NCBI GenBank assembly: GCA_003342815.1
Contig: PTEX01000012.1
Location: forward strand, 1,025,961 to 1,089,960
Length of the DNA stretch: 64,000 nt
Source of the DNA: Eudromia elegans
Taxonomy: Eukaryota > Chordata > Aves > Tinamiformes > Tinamidae
Direction of reading: 5' to 3'
Shown: one piece after another, positions 30,501 to 51,184 of the stretch
How positions within the stretch are numbered: the stretch's first letter is position 1
Layout: each line of letters starts with the position of its first letter
The notes under the pieces: model-generated
What the model saw: only the letters and a program-made list of their open reading frames with translations
Told to the model about the DNA's origin: nothing
Database searches by the model: none
Made by a program: the position numbers and the translations under genes

Positions 30501-32099
30501 CACAACGAGAGTCTCCTGTGGCACTTTGGGGCTAACAACCTGAGCCCTCACTAAATACTTCATTAAATGACACTGTGCCATGGAGGAAGAGTTGCTGGCC
30601 GGGTCCATCCATGGCAGGAGTCAGTGAGTCTGGGTTGACACTGTTTTTTGCCTTTTATTGTGCATGACCTTCTTTAGATAGATAAAGGGTCCACAGGTGT
30701 CCATGCGATGATGGGAGAGCTGCTCCTTGCAGCACCTACACTCCCACATCCTCGCCTTTCTCCTTGGCATCCGCTATGGAGCCTGTCCCCAGGAGGGAAG
30801 CAGGGAGAGAAGTTCCTCACCTTCACTGGCAGCGCTTGTAGAATAAGCTGAGTCCTGGAGTTTTTAATAAGGACAAATGCTCTTCGGCTTAATTGCAGGC
30901 AGGCCTGAAGGAAAATTAAAGGGTTTGCATGTCTGCTAGCCTGTATGTGGGTAGAAAGGCAGTGAGGTTAAGATAATGAGCCCGAAATGTATTCTCAGAA
31001 AACATTTAAAACCACAGGAGGGTGTGATTGTATGCAAATAAGTATTTGTGCAATAGCAGATTAAACACCTTATGGAATTCGTATGGAAAACAGCATGCTT
31101 GTACATGATACAAAGTATGATTAAGCACCAGTGCATGGAGTTTTTTGCCTTTGGTAAGAAATTAAGGCAGATTTAAATCAATCAATGGTTTTCTCAGTCT
31201 TTTCACAGTGTATGCTGAGCGTTATGAATGGGGACTACTAACGAGCAAATGTTAGAAACAACATTACTTTTTCCTAGGGCTGAATACTTACAGGAATGTG
31301 TCCTTCTAGAGAAGGAAATCAGGAAAAATACTGTGCTAGCAGAGAGTGGCCATAGGATGGTGACGTATAGGATCTGAGACAGTGAAGAAAGCAAAACACC
31401 AAATCAATGTGAATATTTACTGGAACAGTTACTGGAGTGTAAGTGCTGTCACCTAGGTACAAGCGTATGTTAAAAGCCTCCCAAGCCTCTTGCTGATGCT
31501 TTCCATGGATGGACGTGTTTGCCGTTCCAGCTTCCAGGGCTATGTTTAAGTAGACTTTTTTCCATGCTCTGAGAATGGCTCTGAGGGCACTGAACGCCTG
31601 TGGGGACAGCAAGGGTCTTCCAGAAACGTGGAGCCAGCAGCAGTGCCTGGGCAGAGGCTGGAACCTGCTGCTCTGCATGGCCCTGCGGGCCGCTGCAGCC
31701 AGCGGGATGGCTGGATTGTCCCAGGGAAATGGGCTTCAATGTCACATCTCCACCCGTAGTGTCCTTGGGCTGCACGCTTAGCTTTGTGCAAGAAAGAAAA
31801 GCTGCTCTAGAGACGTCAAATTGTCGGGCTAGGGAAAAAAGGGTGCAGAGACCTTCACTTTCCCTCTTCCAAATGGAATCAGCTCTGCCTGCTTGCAGTC
31901 CGTCTGCTTTCCCCGGCTGCTTAATCACAATTTGTTAGGGAAGGCAGCCAGGAGAAGTGCAAGATACAGTTGTTCTTCACGCCCACGGCCTCCACGGGTG
32001 CCCGGCGCCCTGGTTTCTCCATGCTGAGAGCACTGGGGGCTCCTGCAGGAGAGACCCTTCTTACCCTGGGGCAGAAAACGCAGAGTGAAGGGCACAACC

Positions 32100-32290
32100 G
32101 CTGCCGCCCCCAAAACTTACTCTTAAAGAGGGGTGAAGCTTTGGCACAGGGAAGCGATGGAGCCTCTGTCCCTGGCAGTGTTCAAGAAACACATGGAAGA
32201 GGAGTTCAGGGACAGGGTTTAACGTGGTAGGGGTGGGTTTGCAGTTGGACTCTGGATGATCTTGAGGGTCTTTCCCAACCATAACGATCC
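32100..32290 (+). mobile_element. CR1-type LINE 3' fragment
   Basis: Degenerate copy of the avian CR1 3' end. It reads TCCCTGGCAGTGTTCAAG (near 32170), then a GGATGATCTTGAGGGTC block and CTTTCCCAACCATAACGATC (near 32265-32287), in the order of the CR1 terminal region just before its short 3' repeat. It is truncated and non-coding. Confidence 0.65.
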
Positions 32291-35200
32291 CGTGTTTTCT
32301 GCTCCCTCAGAAGAGATGCAGGACACAGCCGATGATGCACAGCGGAGCAGAGCTAGTGGTACTGGAGCACAAGGGTGCTTCGCTTTGCAGTCAGACTGCT
32401 ATTTCTTAACTTTGGCACTGCTTAAATTCACATGTAAAAGATGGCAAACTACCCAATTGCTTGAAGTGAGGGAAATCAAGCAGACTTGTTAATTTAATGA
32501 TAGCTTAAGCAATAATTACTTTAAGCAGAAATTGTGATGTTTTCCTCTGTTACTTATAACAGCATAGCTTTTAAGCTCTGTCAGGGACACAGGCAAAGTA
32601 TCTACCCATGTTACTCTCTCGCACTGAAACAAGCACGGGGAAGAGGCTGAAGGCTGAAGACCAAGGAGGGATTTTTTCCAAAACATTTTGAATCAGGGAG
32701 CTTAGACAGCTGTCCTTAGGAGTAGGATTTTCCCTATCCTGACTGTCCTTCCATACTGCGCTTAGCAGGGGAAAGATGACAGAAGCAGAAGAATTTTTGC
32801 TTTTATGGGGCAACTAAAAAGAAAAATGACAACTTTTGTCTTGTGTTTATGTTAAAGAAGAAAACCTGAACTGATAACTGAGCCCAGACAATATTTGGTG
32901 CTTTTTTGTTTCTCCTTTCCTGAATGTCACCCCCTCGGCCCTGCCTGCGGCGGCTCTTCCTGGCAGAGCTCAGGGCGGGCTGCCTGTCCTGCTCTCAGAG
33001 ACGCAGGTGTCGGTGCAAAGCTCTGCCGGGCAGCCTGGAGCCCTTCACCGTCAGTCCTGCGCTCTGGTGTGGCTGATGCGGGCTCCGGCCGCGCTCCTCC
33101 TCAGCGTTCCTTCCCAGGGCTCCTTGTTTCTGACCCGTCTTCTGCGCACCCACGCTCAATCACCCCCACGACTCAAAGCTTCTTTCACGCTAGTAGGAGA
33201 CTTGGGGAGAATTTTGGCTCAAGCTTTCTTTTTCTTTTTCCCTCTTCAAGGCCAATAAAATTTCATCTAAGTGACTTGCAAAGCCCTTTCTACGTGAACA
33301 TCCATTTTTTAAAAAGAAGACAATTCTGCTACAAGTGGCGAAATCCGTGGAACAAGTCCCACCACTAATCCACTATAGTCAGAGCTGTGTTGCTACATAG
33401 GTATGAGAACTATCCTGATCCCATCTTCAGTTCAAAGTGCTGGAGACTGTAATTTATGCCTAAAATCCAAGTAGGCATCTACAATTTATTCTTCCTCCCA
33501 TCCTACATTGTCCATTCAGACCGAAGGTCTTCAGGCCTGGCTGCCTGCCTGCACATCTGCACACGCAGCATAGAGCATTCTCAGGACGCTATCTGAGTAA
33601 TAATATAGCAGCAGTGGAGAGAGGAGCTCAGTGAAGCACTCTACAACCTCTCGTATTATGGAGCAAAGCCAGCATGACTTCAAAAACGTTTTTTTTTTTT
33701 TAAAGAGAAAGTCAGTCAAATGCCTAAATTAAAATCCCACTCAATTGCTTTGATCTTATCACATGCAATATCTGTATGTTCATTTAATAAGGCTCTCATG
33801 TATTTTATCTTTATGCTTAATTTAAATATGAGAAGCAAACACATTTTATACAGCTGTTATTCTCCAATTACTACAAAAGCTTCTTGGAATCTTTGATCAT
33901 GAGAATGTTATTTCAAATCCAGTTCTGCTTCACAATTACAAAATATCTTCACTAAAGTTTATTTAGATGCAATTTTAGTCAGAGTAAAATACAAATCAGG
34001 CCTTGGAAAATAGGTTTAACTATGGACCAGTACAGAGATCAAAATGAATCAAAATAACTAAGGTTTTTCTGTTGTTGATTGTTGGTTTAGGGAGAAATTC
34101 CAACCAAAACTTTAATGATAACAAACAAGTGCCTTTAATGCATTGCCTCAATGTTTTAGTATTAGAAGCAGCTTCCAAAATGTTACTGTTATCAAAACCA
34201 CTGTAGATCAGTGCTGAATATCTAGTTTTCTTTTATGACGGGACACTGCAGTAGTCGAGGTTCAGCCTCAGAGTGTTGCGGGTTTTTCCCCTAGTGCTCG
34301 GAGGTGACAGGCAACTGCAGCCAACACGTGTGGCGCGTTGGCGGGCGAGCACCTCGATCCCTGCAGAAACGCACTGGGGGCTCTGCGTTCAGGCAGGCTG
34401 GTGACTTATCCCTGTGTCTTACTGACACCGACCTGCCTGCAGCCCCCCGACTTCACAAGGGCTGAAGATCAGGCTTATTTAGTGAAGTGCTAAGCACTCT
34501 CAGCGCCAAATACAAAGGCAAGGGGCTGGGAGCATTTGGTACCACGCTACATCAGACTAGACTATGAAAAAGATTCAAGTTTAATTACATTTCACTTGTC
34601 CGACGTTGCAGAATTTTGCCAATTTTCCATTTTATTCCTCTCCAGGGTTTCCATCTTGGTCATGCTTTGCAGTTTGCCTCCCACCGCCCTGGGACGTAGC
34701 GCAGGCTGCTGCTGTGCAGGACGATGCCAATACAGAGCTAACACTGCAGCTCCCAGCTGCTGCTATGCAGGACAGAGGCAGGAAGACACCAAGCTGTGCA
34801 GGGCAGCGTGGAGCTGCCTCTTTGCGCCCATCTCGTACTTCTGATGGGTTGCAAACACTACGCACCAAGGGGGCTTCTAATTTAAGGGCCTGTCCTGTCT
34901 CCTGCATCACACCATGTGGTAGTGCCTACCCCCTGTCAAGAAAATCCTGCCCAGTTGGACTAGCAGATAAATTTATTCTACAACCATTAAAAAGTCATGG
35001 AACCTCTGAAGCTAAAGAAAAATGGATTCCATCTGACCTAGACGTGTTCATTTATTCAGGATCTAACTCTCTTTTAGGGATACACACCCAGCAGGGATCA
35101 TAGCTTTATTCAGCTCAGAGAAATCTGCTATCATGCTGTTCACAGGCCAGCAGACCGCAGAGCACCCCAGAAATGAAAGATGGGCTCTTCCGCTCCTTTG

Positions 35201-37392
35201 CCCAGGAGTGACTTTAAAAAAAATCAACTAGTAGTCTTCTAAGGTAGAATTCATAGAGCAAAGTGCAGAAAGAAAAGCTGTTCAACTAGTCTTGTCTGAT
35301 GCCTTAACCCCTGAATTAGACTATGATTTCCCCTTGCCTGTTCACCGTCCGGCTCCCAAGCCCTTGCAGATCTGGCTGTCTATGGCTCAGCCTAAGAACA
35401 GCGATGGAGAGGCCTCTCACCTTACTAACCTCAGGGCTAGTAACTGCTGGACAGGGGGAGATGCAGATTCAAACTCTGTCAGGAATAGTTACAGACTGTC
35501 TTAACTACTGGACTTCCATGCAGAAATACCAAGCCATGAAATGCCAAAAAGTTGAGCACAATCCCTTGAAACCTCAATTTTCTCCACATTACCTCTGCAG
35601 CAGAACTCTAGGGGGGACATATCATTACTGTAACCAGGACAAACATTTCTGAGCATGCAGACCTCACTAAAGTTGAAGACCTACAGAAATATAGGTTTTA
35701 AGCAGAGAGCTGCATATACTTGAAAAGCACCTGAAATGAGTTACGGTCTGAGTCCTAGGAAGCCTTTAGGCATATAAATTACTGGCTCTGTGAGAGCCTT
35801 CAAAGATGAAATTTCATCATGAAAATGAAGTATATGTTTCACTGATGGTGCAATGTATCAGATTGTTTTGTTTTCTTTAAAGTGGACTTGTTCTTAAGCA
35901 AATGTTATATTCCAGGTGAATTAATCTGTACATTTGTACAAAGAACTCTAGCTTTCTGGACAGTGAATATATACCTGAATGATTCAGTCTTGCACTGTGC
36001 ACCCACTCCTCTAACTGTGCAAAGACTCATCCTTCACAAGCAGCATTAGCAAACACAATGCAGACATCAACAAAGAATTCAAAAGCTTTCAGTAATGAAA
36101 CATAACGTTACTTATCACATGTGTCTTTAAAACAGAGATGACTCGGTGCAATTCTTGCCTTAATAAGCGCGTACAGGAAAAGGGAGTCACATGCTGGCCC
36201 TGGTACTTGCTGCAGGATCAGTATACGAAGCAGCCAAATAATTCACTGCTGTTCATTCACAAAATTTTAAGTCTTGAAGCTGTCAGTTCTGTTACTTGCC
36301 TTGACATAAGCCTTGACCATTGTTCCCTAGCTCCTGGTATTTATATTTACCCAGAGAAGTAATCAGTCATTAGCCTGGTGCTTCAAAACATACTTGCAAG
36401 CTAAAATCATATACTCAGTAGTCACTAAGCACTAACTAGTGATAAAAGCTTCACAACTCAAGATTAAATAAAAAAAAAAGGGGGGGGGGAGGATATTGAG
36501 AATATTTATGAGGAAGATCATATAATTTTGCACTTGTGCACTTGTAATTGACTGTAAGCAAAGTATCGAATTTAGTCAAGTACCCAAGTTGCATTTTTTT
36601 TTTCATTCATACCAGAACACATCTCACCCTGACAAAGCAAGCAAACATCAGGGAATGCATTTTAAAAGCTAGCTCATTTGCCAAGTAAACAAATGCTACA
36701 AACATTTTTCTCTCCTGGTTCCTGGCACAGCATGTTGTAGGACATCAGAGCCTTGGAGTTGGGGCAGTAATTGGTTAAACCTCTCATAAAGCTGTTGAAG
36801 ACTTTTATAATGTGCAAATTATTTATTATCTCTACAGAGCAAAACCTCTCCAACCAGATGATGAAGTCTCAAGCAAGTGGTGCAGTTCAGTTATCAGCTC
36901 CCAGAGCAAGGTAGAAGGAGCAGCGATGTGTTCAAGAGCTTTGGGATGGGGCTTCGCCCCAAACAGCTGCCCAGTGCACAGAGGGATCCAGGGGGAAACA
37001 ACAAAATGATGGGTTAAAGATGAAAACAAGTATTTTTAAGTTTCTAACACACTTTTGGATTTTGTTTTGAATTACAAAACTAAACAATTGTGCTGCTTTT
37101 GTAGCCATTGGCCTCTCTGTTCAGTCACTTATACTTACTTTCCTTAAATTGCTGTGAGAACATTAAAATTGAATTTAAAAAAAAGGCACTGTCCAGTAGC
37201 AAAGCTAAATTCACAGAACAAACAAAACCCCATTAATTGAAATGCTGTTGAGACTGGAGAGTCTTTTGCACATATCTGCCACCTGGTGTTTGGAAAACAA
37301 CCTGATACCTGGAGGGGGGAACGAAAAAAAAAAGATATTAACATTGAATTACTATTGAAGAGGTGCAAGATATACAAGAGCAGGAGCTAGGC

Positions 37393-37425
37393 ATAAAATA
37401 AAATATAAAATAAAATATAAAATAA
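37393..37425. repeat. (AAAAT)n-type simple repeat
   Basis: ATAAA/ATATAAA units repeated; AT-only low-complexity DNA. Confidence 0.9.
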
Positions 37426-39629
37426 CTGGGTAGGAAATGGTTAAGCAGTGGGTGTCCAAAACAACCGTGATTGCCATTGGTATGTGCCAGCTAAAATGGT
37501 TAAAACAAAACCTCTGAGGGCGAGTAATTACAAGCCTTGTATGTTTGATGCATTGAGGAAAAAATATTTCTCGCTGGCACAATTGTCAGTATTCAGGATA
37601 TAAAGGGAGATCAGCTTCAGCCTTCCTCGCTGAGAGGTAGTTTAAGTGGAGCATAAAACTTCAGCGTAGGCAGTTAGACAAGGCTGTCGTACAAGCTAGT
37701 AACATCAGTCTGCACCTTGCAGCAGTGAGGGACATTTTTCCTCCTCTGTAACAGGAATTTAAGTCCAGTTGTTTCACAAGGATAATTCAAAATAAAACCA
37801 TAGTCTAAAGTCACTCTTGGCAGTATAAATAGCTACATTTTAAGCCAGCATCCTTGGCAAGCACAAGAGATTTTCCTGGGGCAGCCAAAAAGGCAGCTCA
37901 GCGGTTTCCCTCTCTCCTGCAGACTGGCCAGGTCCCCGCTCCGCTTTTCCTACGGAGGCTCCTGCAGGCTCCTCGATGGGCAGCCTGCGCTGCACTCCGG
38001 CTGTGCTCCTGTCCCATCCCGGCTGCTCCCACTGGCTCCCGTAAGGGCAGCGCATGTGGATACTGCCCCAAACACACTCCGTCTATCTCCTGTGAAGGAT
38101 CTGCTATGAAAGATAGAGGGTGGTGCCCTTTTCCTATTTGTTATCAAGCAAAAATCCCTTTTCGTTCTGATGAACATCCTCCAGATAATTTTTGTGACTT
38201 TCCATGATTTACCTGTTTCCTATTAAAGCTCAGCTCAAACTTTCTCTCAATATCCGCAGAAAGTATTTCCTAACGAAACCACAGAACCTAAGGGATTTTG
38301 TAAAGCACAAAATATTCTTGCTGTTTTCTATCAGCAGTAACTGCCTAGCACAGTTAAGACTTCAGCTTCTTCAGCAAGAAGCTTCAGCACTGACTGGGGA
38401 AACTGGCAAGCACTGTATGATGTTCTCCTCCTTTAGGGACAACACAAATGGAAAAAAATACAAAAAGAGTGAAAGTAAAATTCATAAACACAAAAAAAAG
38501 CCCCACTCACCATCGAGCAAATGCAAAGTTACATCACTGGTCCAGTGTGTTGATGGCTACTACAGAAGTAGCGATCGTGGCTCCGCTGTTAGAGTTGAAC
38601 ACGAAGCTCATTATTGGATATTCCTAAAAACGGAAGCAAGAACAACACTTTAGGCTGCTACACAAGAACCCTGCATGTAAAAAGTTACTCCACAGGCCAC
38701 TCTTTGTACAGTCTGCTCTAGACTGGCTACAGGACTCCAGAGATTTGAATCTATTTTTGCTAGCTAAAGCTCTAAGAGAAAATGCCTTATATTCCATTTG
38801 AGTTTCTCTAGTCCAATAGTCATTATGTTAATTGACAAAGAAAAACATAATAATGTTGCACACCACCAGAACAGTGCTTTGCAATCCCATTTTTGTTCCA
38901 ACATGCACAGTGGGGTCTAAACAGAAGACATCAGGAAATGGAGTGAGTCTGCCAGAAGCAAGGAGATGAAATCTGGAAGGAGAAGAACAAAACACAACTT
39001 TGCAGATCTTTAACCATTCCAAAGTAGCCACCTTCCCTTTTGTCAGCTCAATGACCAGCTTCTGATCCAACTCTTTTATGATCTCCTAAGGACACCACTT
39101 GCACATGAAGTCCCACTTTCCCCAATCTATATATACAAAGAATACCATAAGCCCAGTACCTGCTGATATGTCAAGTTTTAACGGTTGCTCTTCCACGCTG
39201 AAGAAACACTCCATACCGAGTTCAGAGTGTTTAAACCATTTCAGTTCCCAGCTTTTCACAAACCAGGACAAATACAGCCTCAAGCACAAATAAACCAGAA
39301 TTTTGTTCTCAAAGCAGCAGCAGTTTCCAGGTAGTGGTGGGGACTTGGTTCTCTGCAGCAGGGATTACTGTGACACAGTATCACGAAGGAATGAGAGAAA
39401 GAGAGACGATGTATCTTGAGGCAAAACTGGAGGCAGCGCCAGCCTTGTCAGGCTCTCCACCAAGGAGGCTGAGACGTACCCAGCAAAAGATCACATCCCA
39501 ATTTCCCAGGGGAACACTTGCTAGTTACTTAAGAATGAGCACAGTACAATACAATACGTTAAATAAAAAGCATCTGCCTTATCTTGGGGATGCTCTTAAT
39601 GATGATTCAGGCCAAAACTGGACAGAAGC

Positions 39630-40060
39630 ATTAAAAATCTGCTTATTTTATTTTCAACTTTAGCGATGCATTTCTAAATAATCGGTAGAAAAAAAAAGTA
39701 AAAAAGTAAACATTAGCTGCATTCTGTAAAACCACATTAAACTAATACAAGACTTAATACAAAGTTACCATATACCATTCAAATGCAAGAAAAGTAACTA
39801 CTCTGGTCTCCAAGACTTCCTTCCCTTGAATTAAAGCAGTAAGTAGCCACAGTTTTTAATTATAAAAAGGGGATACAAAGTTTGTTTCATTTTTCTTCAC
39901 TTTTCTTCCATTTATAAAATTGATTGCCACATATTCCAATCATTTGCAAATGAAATTCATGGATACACAGTCTCAGTTACGAAATTTGAGAGCACACGTG
40001 CAGTTCCATGATTGAAGTCCTTACATTTGCAGTATGGGCTCTTTACTAAGTCAACACTTG
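39630..40060 (-). other. YEATS4: YEATS4 3' UTR with poly(A) signal
   Basis: Non-coding DNA below the YEATS4 stop. The first canonical minus-strand AATAAA is at 39647-39652, giving a 3' UTR of about 430 nt. A T-rich stretch follows within 30 nt, compatible with cleavage near 39.63 kb. The exact end is inferred. Confidence 0.5.
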
Positions 40061-44907
<4,847 letters not shown>

Positions 44908-45319
44908 ATTGCACCGGAGGAGGAGGCGCCGCCCGGGCCGCGCCACCCGCGCTCCGCCGCCCGCCCGCCCCGCAGGCCCAGGCGCAGCCCGGCAGCAGCG
45001 GCGCCAGCACCGCCCGCGCGCGCGCTGACGTCACCGCCGACGTCGCCGGAGCGGGACGGCCGCGGCCCAATGGGAGGCGGCGGGGGCGGGGTTGCGCGCT
45101 GCGGCTCTTGGCGGCTGTTGGCGACCGTTGGCCGGTAACGGTTTTTCTCGGTTTTCCTTTTCTTTTTCTTTTCCTTCTTCCCTCCTCCCCCCCCCATCGG
45201 AATGACAGGAGCGCCATTCCCGCGGCTACGGACACGTGTCTATAGGAATACTACGGGTGGTGGGTACAAAACTGTACAAAGTCGAGTATACCAACCAATG
45301 GAAAGCGTTTGCAGGTACT

Positions 45320-45618
45320 TTTAATGACTGATACATTTAAGCTGTCAAGCAAGTTAACATACTGGCATGCAGTTTAAAAAACTAACAAGTTTTCAACTAA
45401 AATATATCTGTGCTCTTGCCTACTCATAAAAAATAAACAAGCCAGCCAGGCAGCAATTCCGTCAGCAGGGTATTAAAGACTGACTCGTAACATATTGGCT
45501 GTGTTGCAGTAATTCCCCTGGATTTTGATTGCGATCAAGTGGTAAAAAAGCACGCTGGAAAGGCAGACAGCTTTGTTTGAAAGCTGTTCCTTTGGATGGT
45601 GCCACGAAACATCGGTGC
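45320..45618 (-). other. LYZ: Probable LYZ 3' UTR and poly(A) signal
   Basis: Downstream of the LYZ stop there is no canonical AATAAA on the minus strand before the next gene's CpG island. The first plausible signal is ATTAAA at 45320-45325, which would give a 3' UTR of about 300 nt ending roughly 100 bp short of the CpG island. The end point is an inference. Confidence 0.4.
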
Positions 45619-49041
<3,423 letters not shown>

Positions 49042-49210
49042 GTTGCCTGTGTCCTGCGCACAGCCTCTGAGGATGGCACTGCAGGCTGCCCCACGCTACA
49101 CCCCTTTATATCCCCTCCCTGCCTTCTCTAGGTTCCTCTTCCTCTGCCCTGCCCTACTCCATATCACCAGCGGAGGTACTTGGGAATTTCCCAGGACTCA
49201 CTTCCCGAAG
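49042..49210 (-). promoter_or_regulatory. LYZ: LYZ proximal promoter (TATA, PU.1-like, kappa-B-like, ETS/AP-1-like)
   Basis: On the minus strand a TATAAA box lies at 49105-49110 (GGATATAAAGGGG), placing transcription start near 49080 and giving a 5' UTR of about 40 nt. Upstream is a purine-rich GCAGAGGAAGAGGAACC (49131-49147), a good PU.1/ETS target. Further up are GGGAAATTCCC (49182-49192), a perfect kappa-B consensus, TGAGTCC (49194-49200, one base from AP-1) and GGAAGTG (49199-49205, ETS core). The set fits a myeloid, LPS-inducible gene. The TATA box is direct; binding by these factors is inferred from motif match. Confidence 0.75.
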
Positions 49211-50597
49211 GTAAGCTGGGCTCATGGGGCTGCAGATGCAGTGGGGTCGTGGAGCCCATTACTGGCAAGCGGGACTGCGGGGCACTTGGGGCAGACGTCA
49301 GATGCAGCCCCATTAGCAGCCCTGATGAATCAGTCAGTCCTTGCCTGAGAGCTCCCGGGGGATGAAGCACAAAACATCCTCTGTACTAACCACCCCTGTT
49401 CTGGCTTTGGTGTCACAACTGGCATGTGCAGGCGGGCTTCACAGCTAGCCTGGAAAACCCAGGGCCCGGTTGGAACACTTTATCCAGGGGGCACCAGGAA
49501 ACTGAACTACCAGAAACAGGTAAATGACATTCAGAATCAGTGGGTTTCTACTAGACCTTGAAATTCAGGTCTTCAGATCTTATCTGACCTGTCTTGAGTA
49601 ACCTCTGTTCAGTAAGAAACTAAGCAAAGGGACACCCGTTGTAGTTTCAAAAAAAAGTCTCTCTTCACAATAAACGCAGCTAAAACCTTTAGTCTTCAGA
49701 TGTAGACTTGCATTTTTGTTGTTATTGTTTTGTTTTCATCCTCTTATTTGAGTTTGTAACCAGAATTCTTCAGTTACCAGTAATGGGCAAGTAAAGCTCA
49801 CCCCAAGAGCTCAAAACAGCTCCTCTAGCTGGACATAAGCATCCCCCCTGCCCTCACCTGGGACGATGGGCTGAGGCAACTCCCCGTGAGCCTGAGAGGC
49901 CCCTGTGTATCAGTGCAAAGCAATGCTGTAGCAATTTTATTTCATTTTTATGTTAATTTCTTTTCCTGGGATAAGCAAAGTACTCCAGTTAGTTGTGCTA
50001 ATTGCTCTTTGCTAATTGATAACCCAGTTAATCAGAAAGAGCTTGTGCTGGTGAATAAGATAACTCACTAAAGCCTTGGTGGCTGGTGGTTGTTGACTCT
50101 CTGGATTATTTTACTGTCTCCTTTAATGCAGTTGCACAACAACCAAGAGAGAAGAGCCAAAAATCTTAAGAAACTCCCATCTTGCAACCCACAGTGGGTG
50201 GAATTAGTATTTCCAAATACCTGTAAAGAAATGTGTGGCTTTCTGTTGGTCAAACAGAAATGTTCATAGTTAGTTCCTCATTCTCCTGCCAGCAGGCAAA
50301 CAGCCACCTGCAGCTTTGCTAATCCTGGTCTGTCTGATTCTTCCACTGCTGACCAGCAGACTGGTGGGCTCAAAACCATCCTTCGGGCCCCATGCAGCAC
50401 AGCTGTCAGAACACTTGTCTGGCAGTAGGACAAGTAGCACTTGTCTTCCAGTAGGAAAGGCTCAACACAAATAGCTACTTCCTCTGCCATACAATGGAAC
50501 TCTCCGCAAACAGCGGGTTTAAATTCCAGATCCAGAAGAAAATAGACATCCCAACGTGGATCTTAATTACTTCTTTCGTCTCTTCATGATTTCTTTA

Positions 50598-51184
50598 ATG
50601 TGAGGGTCAGCTCCAAGTGCAGCCACATGGAATGCCTGGCTGGCAGGTAAGAAACTATGCAATAAAAACAAGAACTCGCATCTGCAAGGCTGAGTTAGAA
50701 GAATATATTGTGCCAGTTACTGAATAAAGGGTGTTTGGTACGTGATGCCAGAGTCCGACTCTCCATATGCTGCAGCAGAGATGTGAGGGGCAGCCTCAAG
50801 GACAGCAGCACCAAATGCCTTGCTGGCAGATAAGAAACTATAGAAAAGTTGTAAGAAACAGGAAAAACAGGAACTCGCATCTGCAAGGCTAAGCCGGAGC
50901 TGAATCCGGGTTAGAAGAGTACGTTGTGTCAGTTACTGAATAAAGGGTCTTTGGTACGTGAGTCCATTCTCCACGCGCTGCGGCAAAGATGTGAGGGTAA
51001 GTCTCAAGTGCAGCCACATGGAATGCCTGGCCAGCAGATAAGAAACTATGCAAGAAAAACAGGAACTCACAGCTGCAAGGCTAAGCCGGAGCTGAATCCG
51101 GGTTAGAAGAGTATGTTGTATCGGTTATTGAATAAAGGGTCTTTGGTACGTGATGCTGGAGTCCGATTCTCCATATGCTGTGGC
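50598..51184 (+). repeat. Three-unit tandem repeat (~183-208 bp units), LTR-like sequence
   Basis: Three diverged head-to-tail copies start at 50598, 50781 and 50989 (ATGTGAGGG...). Each contains a TAAGAAACTA block, GAACTC(G/A)CA(T/G)CTGCAAGGC, GTTACTGAATAAAGGGT (TTATTG in unit 3), TTTGGTACGTGA and a CTCCA...GCTG end. Units 2 and 3 share an extra GCCGGAGCTGAATCCGGG that unit 1 lacks. The AATAAA followed by a short conserved tail resembles the R/U5 part of a retroviral LTR, but no LTR termini, primer-binding site or internal genes are seen. It lies 1.5-2.1 kb upstream of LYZ. Confidence 0.8.

Larger units (their letters stand above)
27600..39620. other. Intergenic DNA between YEATS4 and the 27-kb CpG island
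   Basis: Twelve kilobases without a recognisable coding exon. GC-richer patches (29.5-30.6, 31.5-32.3, 32.9-33.2, 34.2-34.5 and 37.9-38.1 kb) give chance open frames up to about 214 codons, with proline/serine-rich composition and no domain. A CR1 3' end lies near 32.1-32.3 kb. Confidence 0.6.

Noticed and set aside
38204-38653. 149-codon plus-strand frame
   Set aside because: No similarity recognised; Lys/Ser-rich product of AT-rich DNA with no sign of a gene around it.
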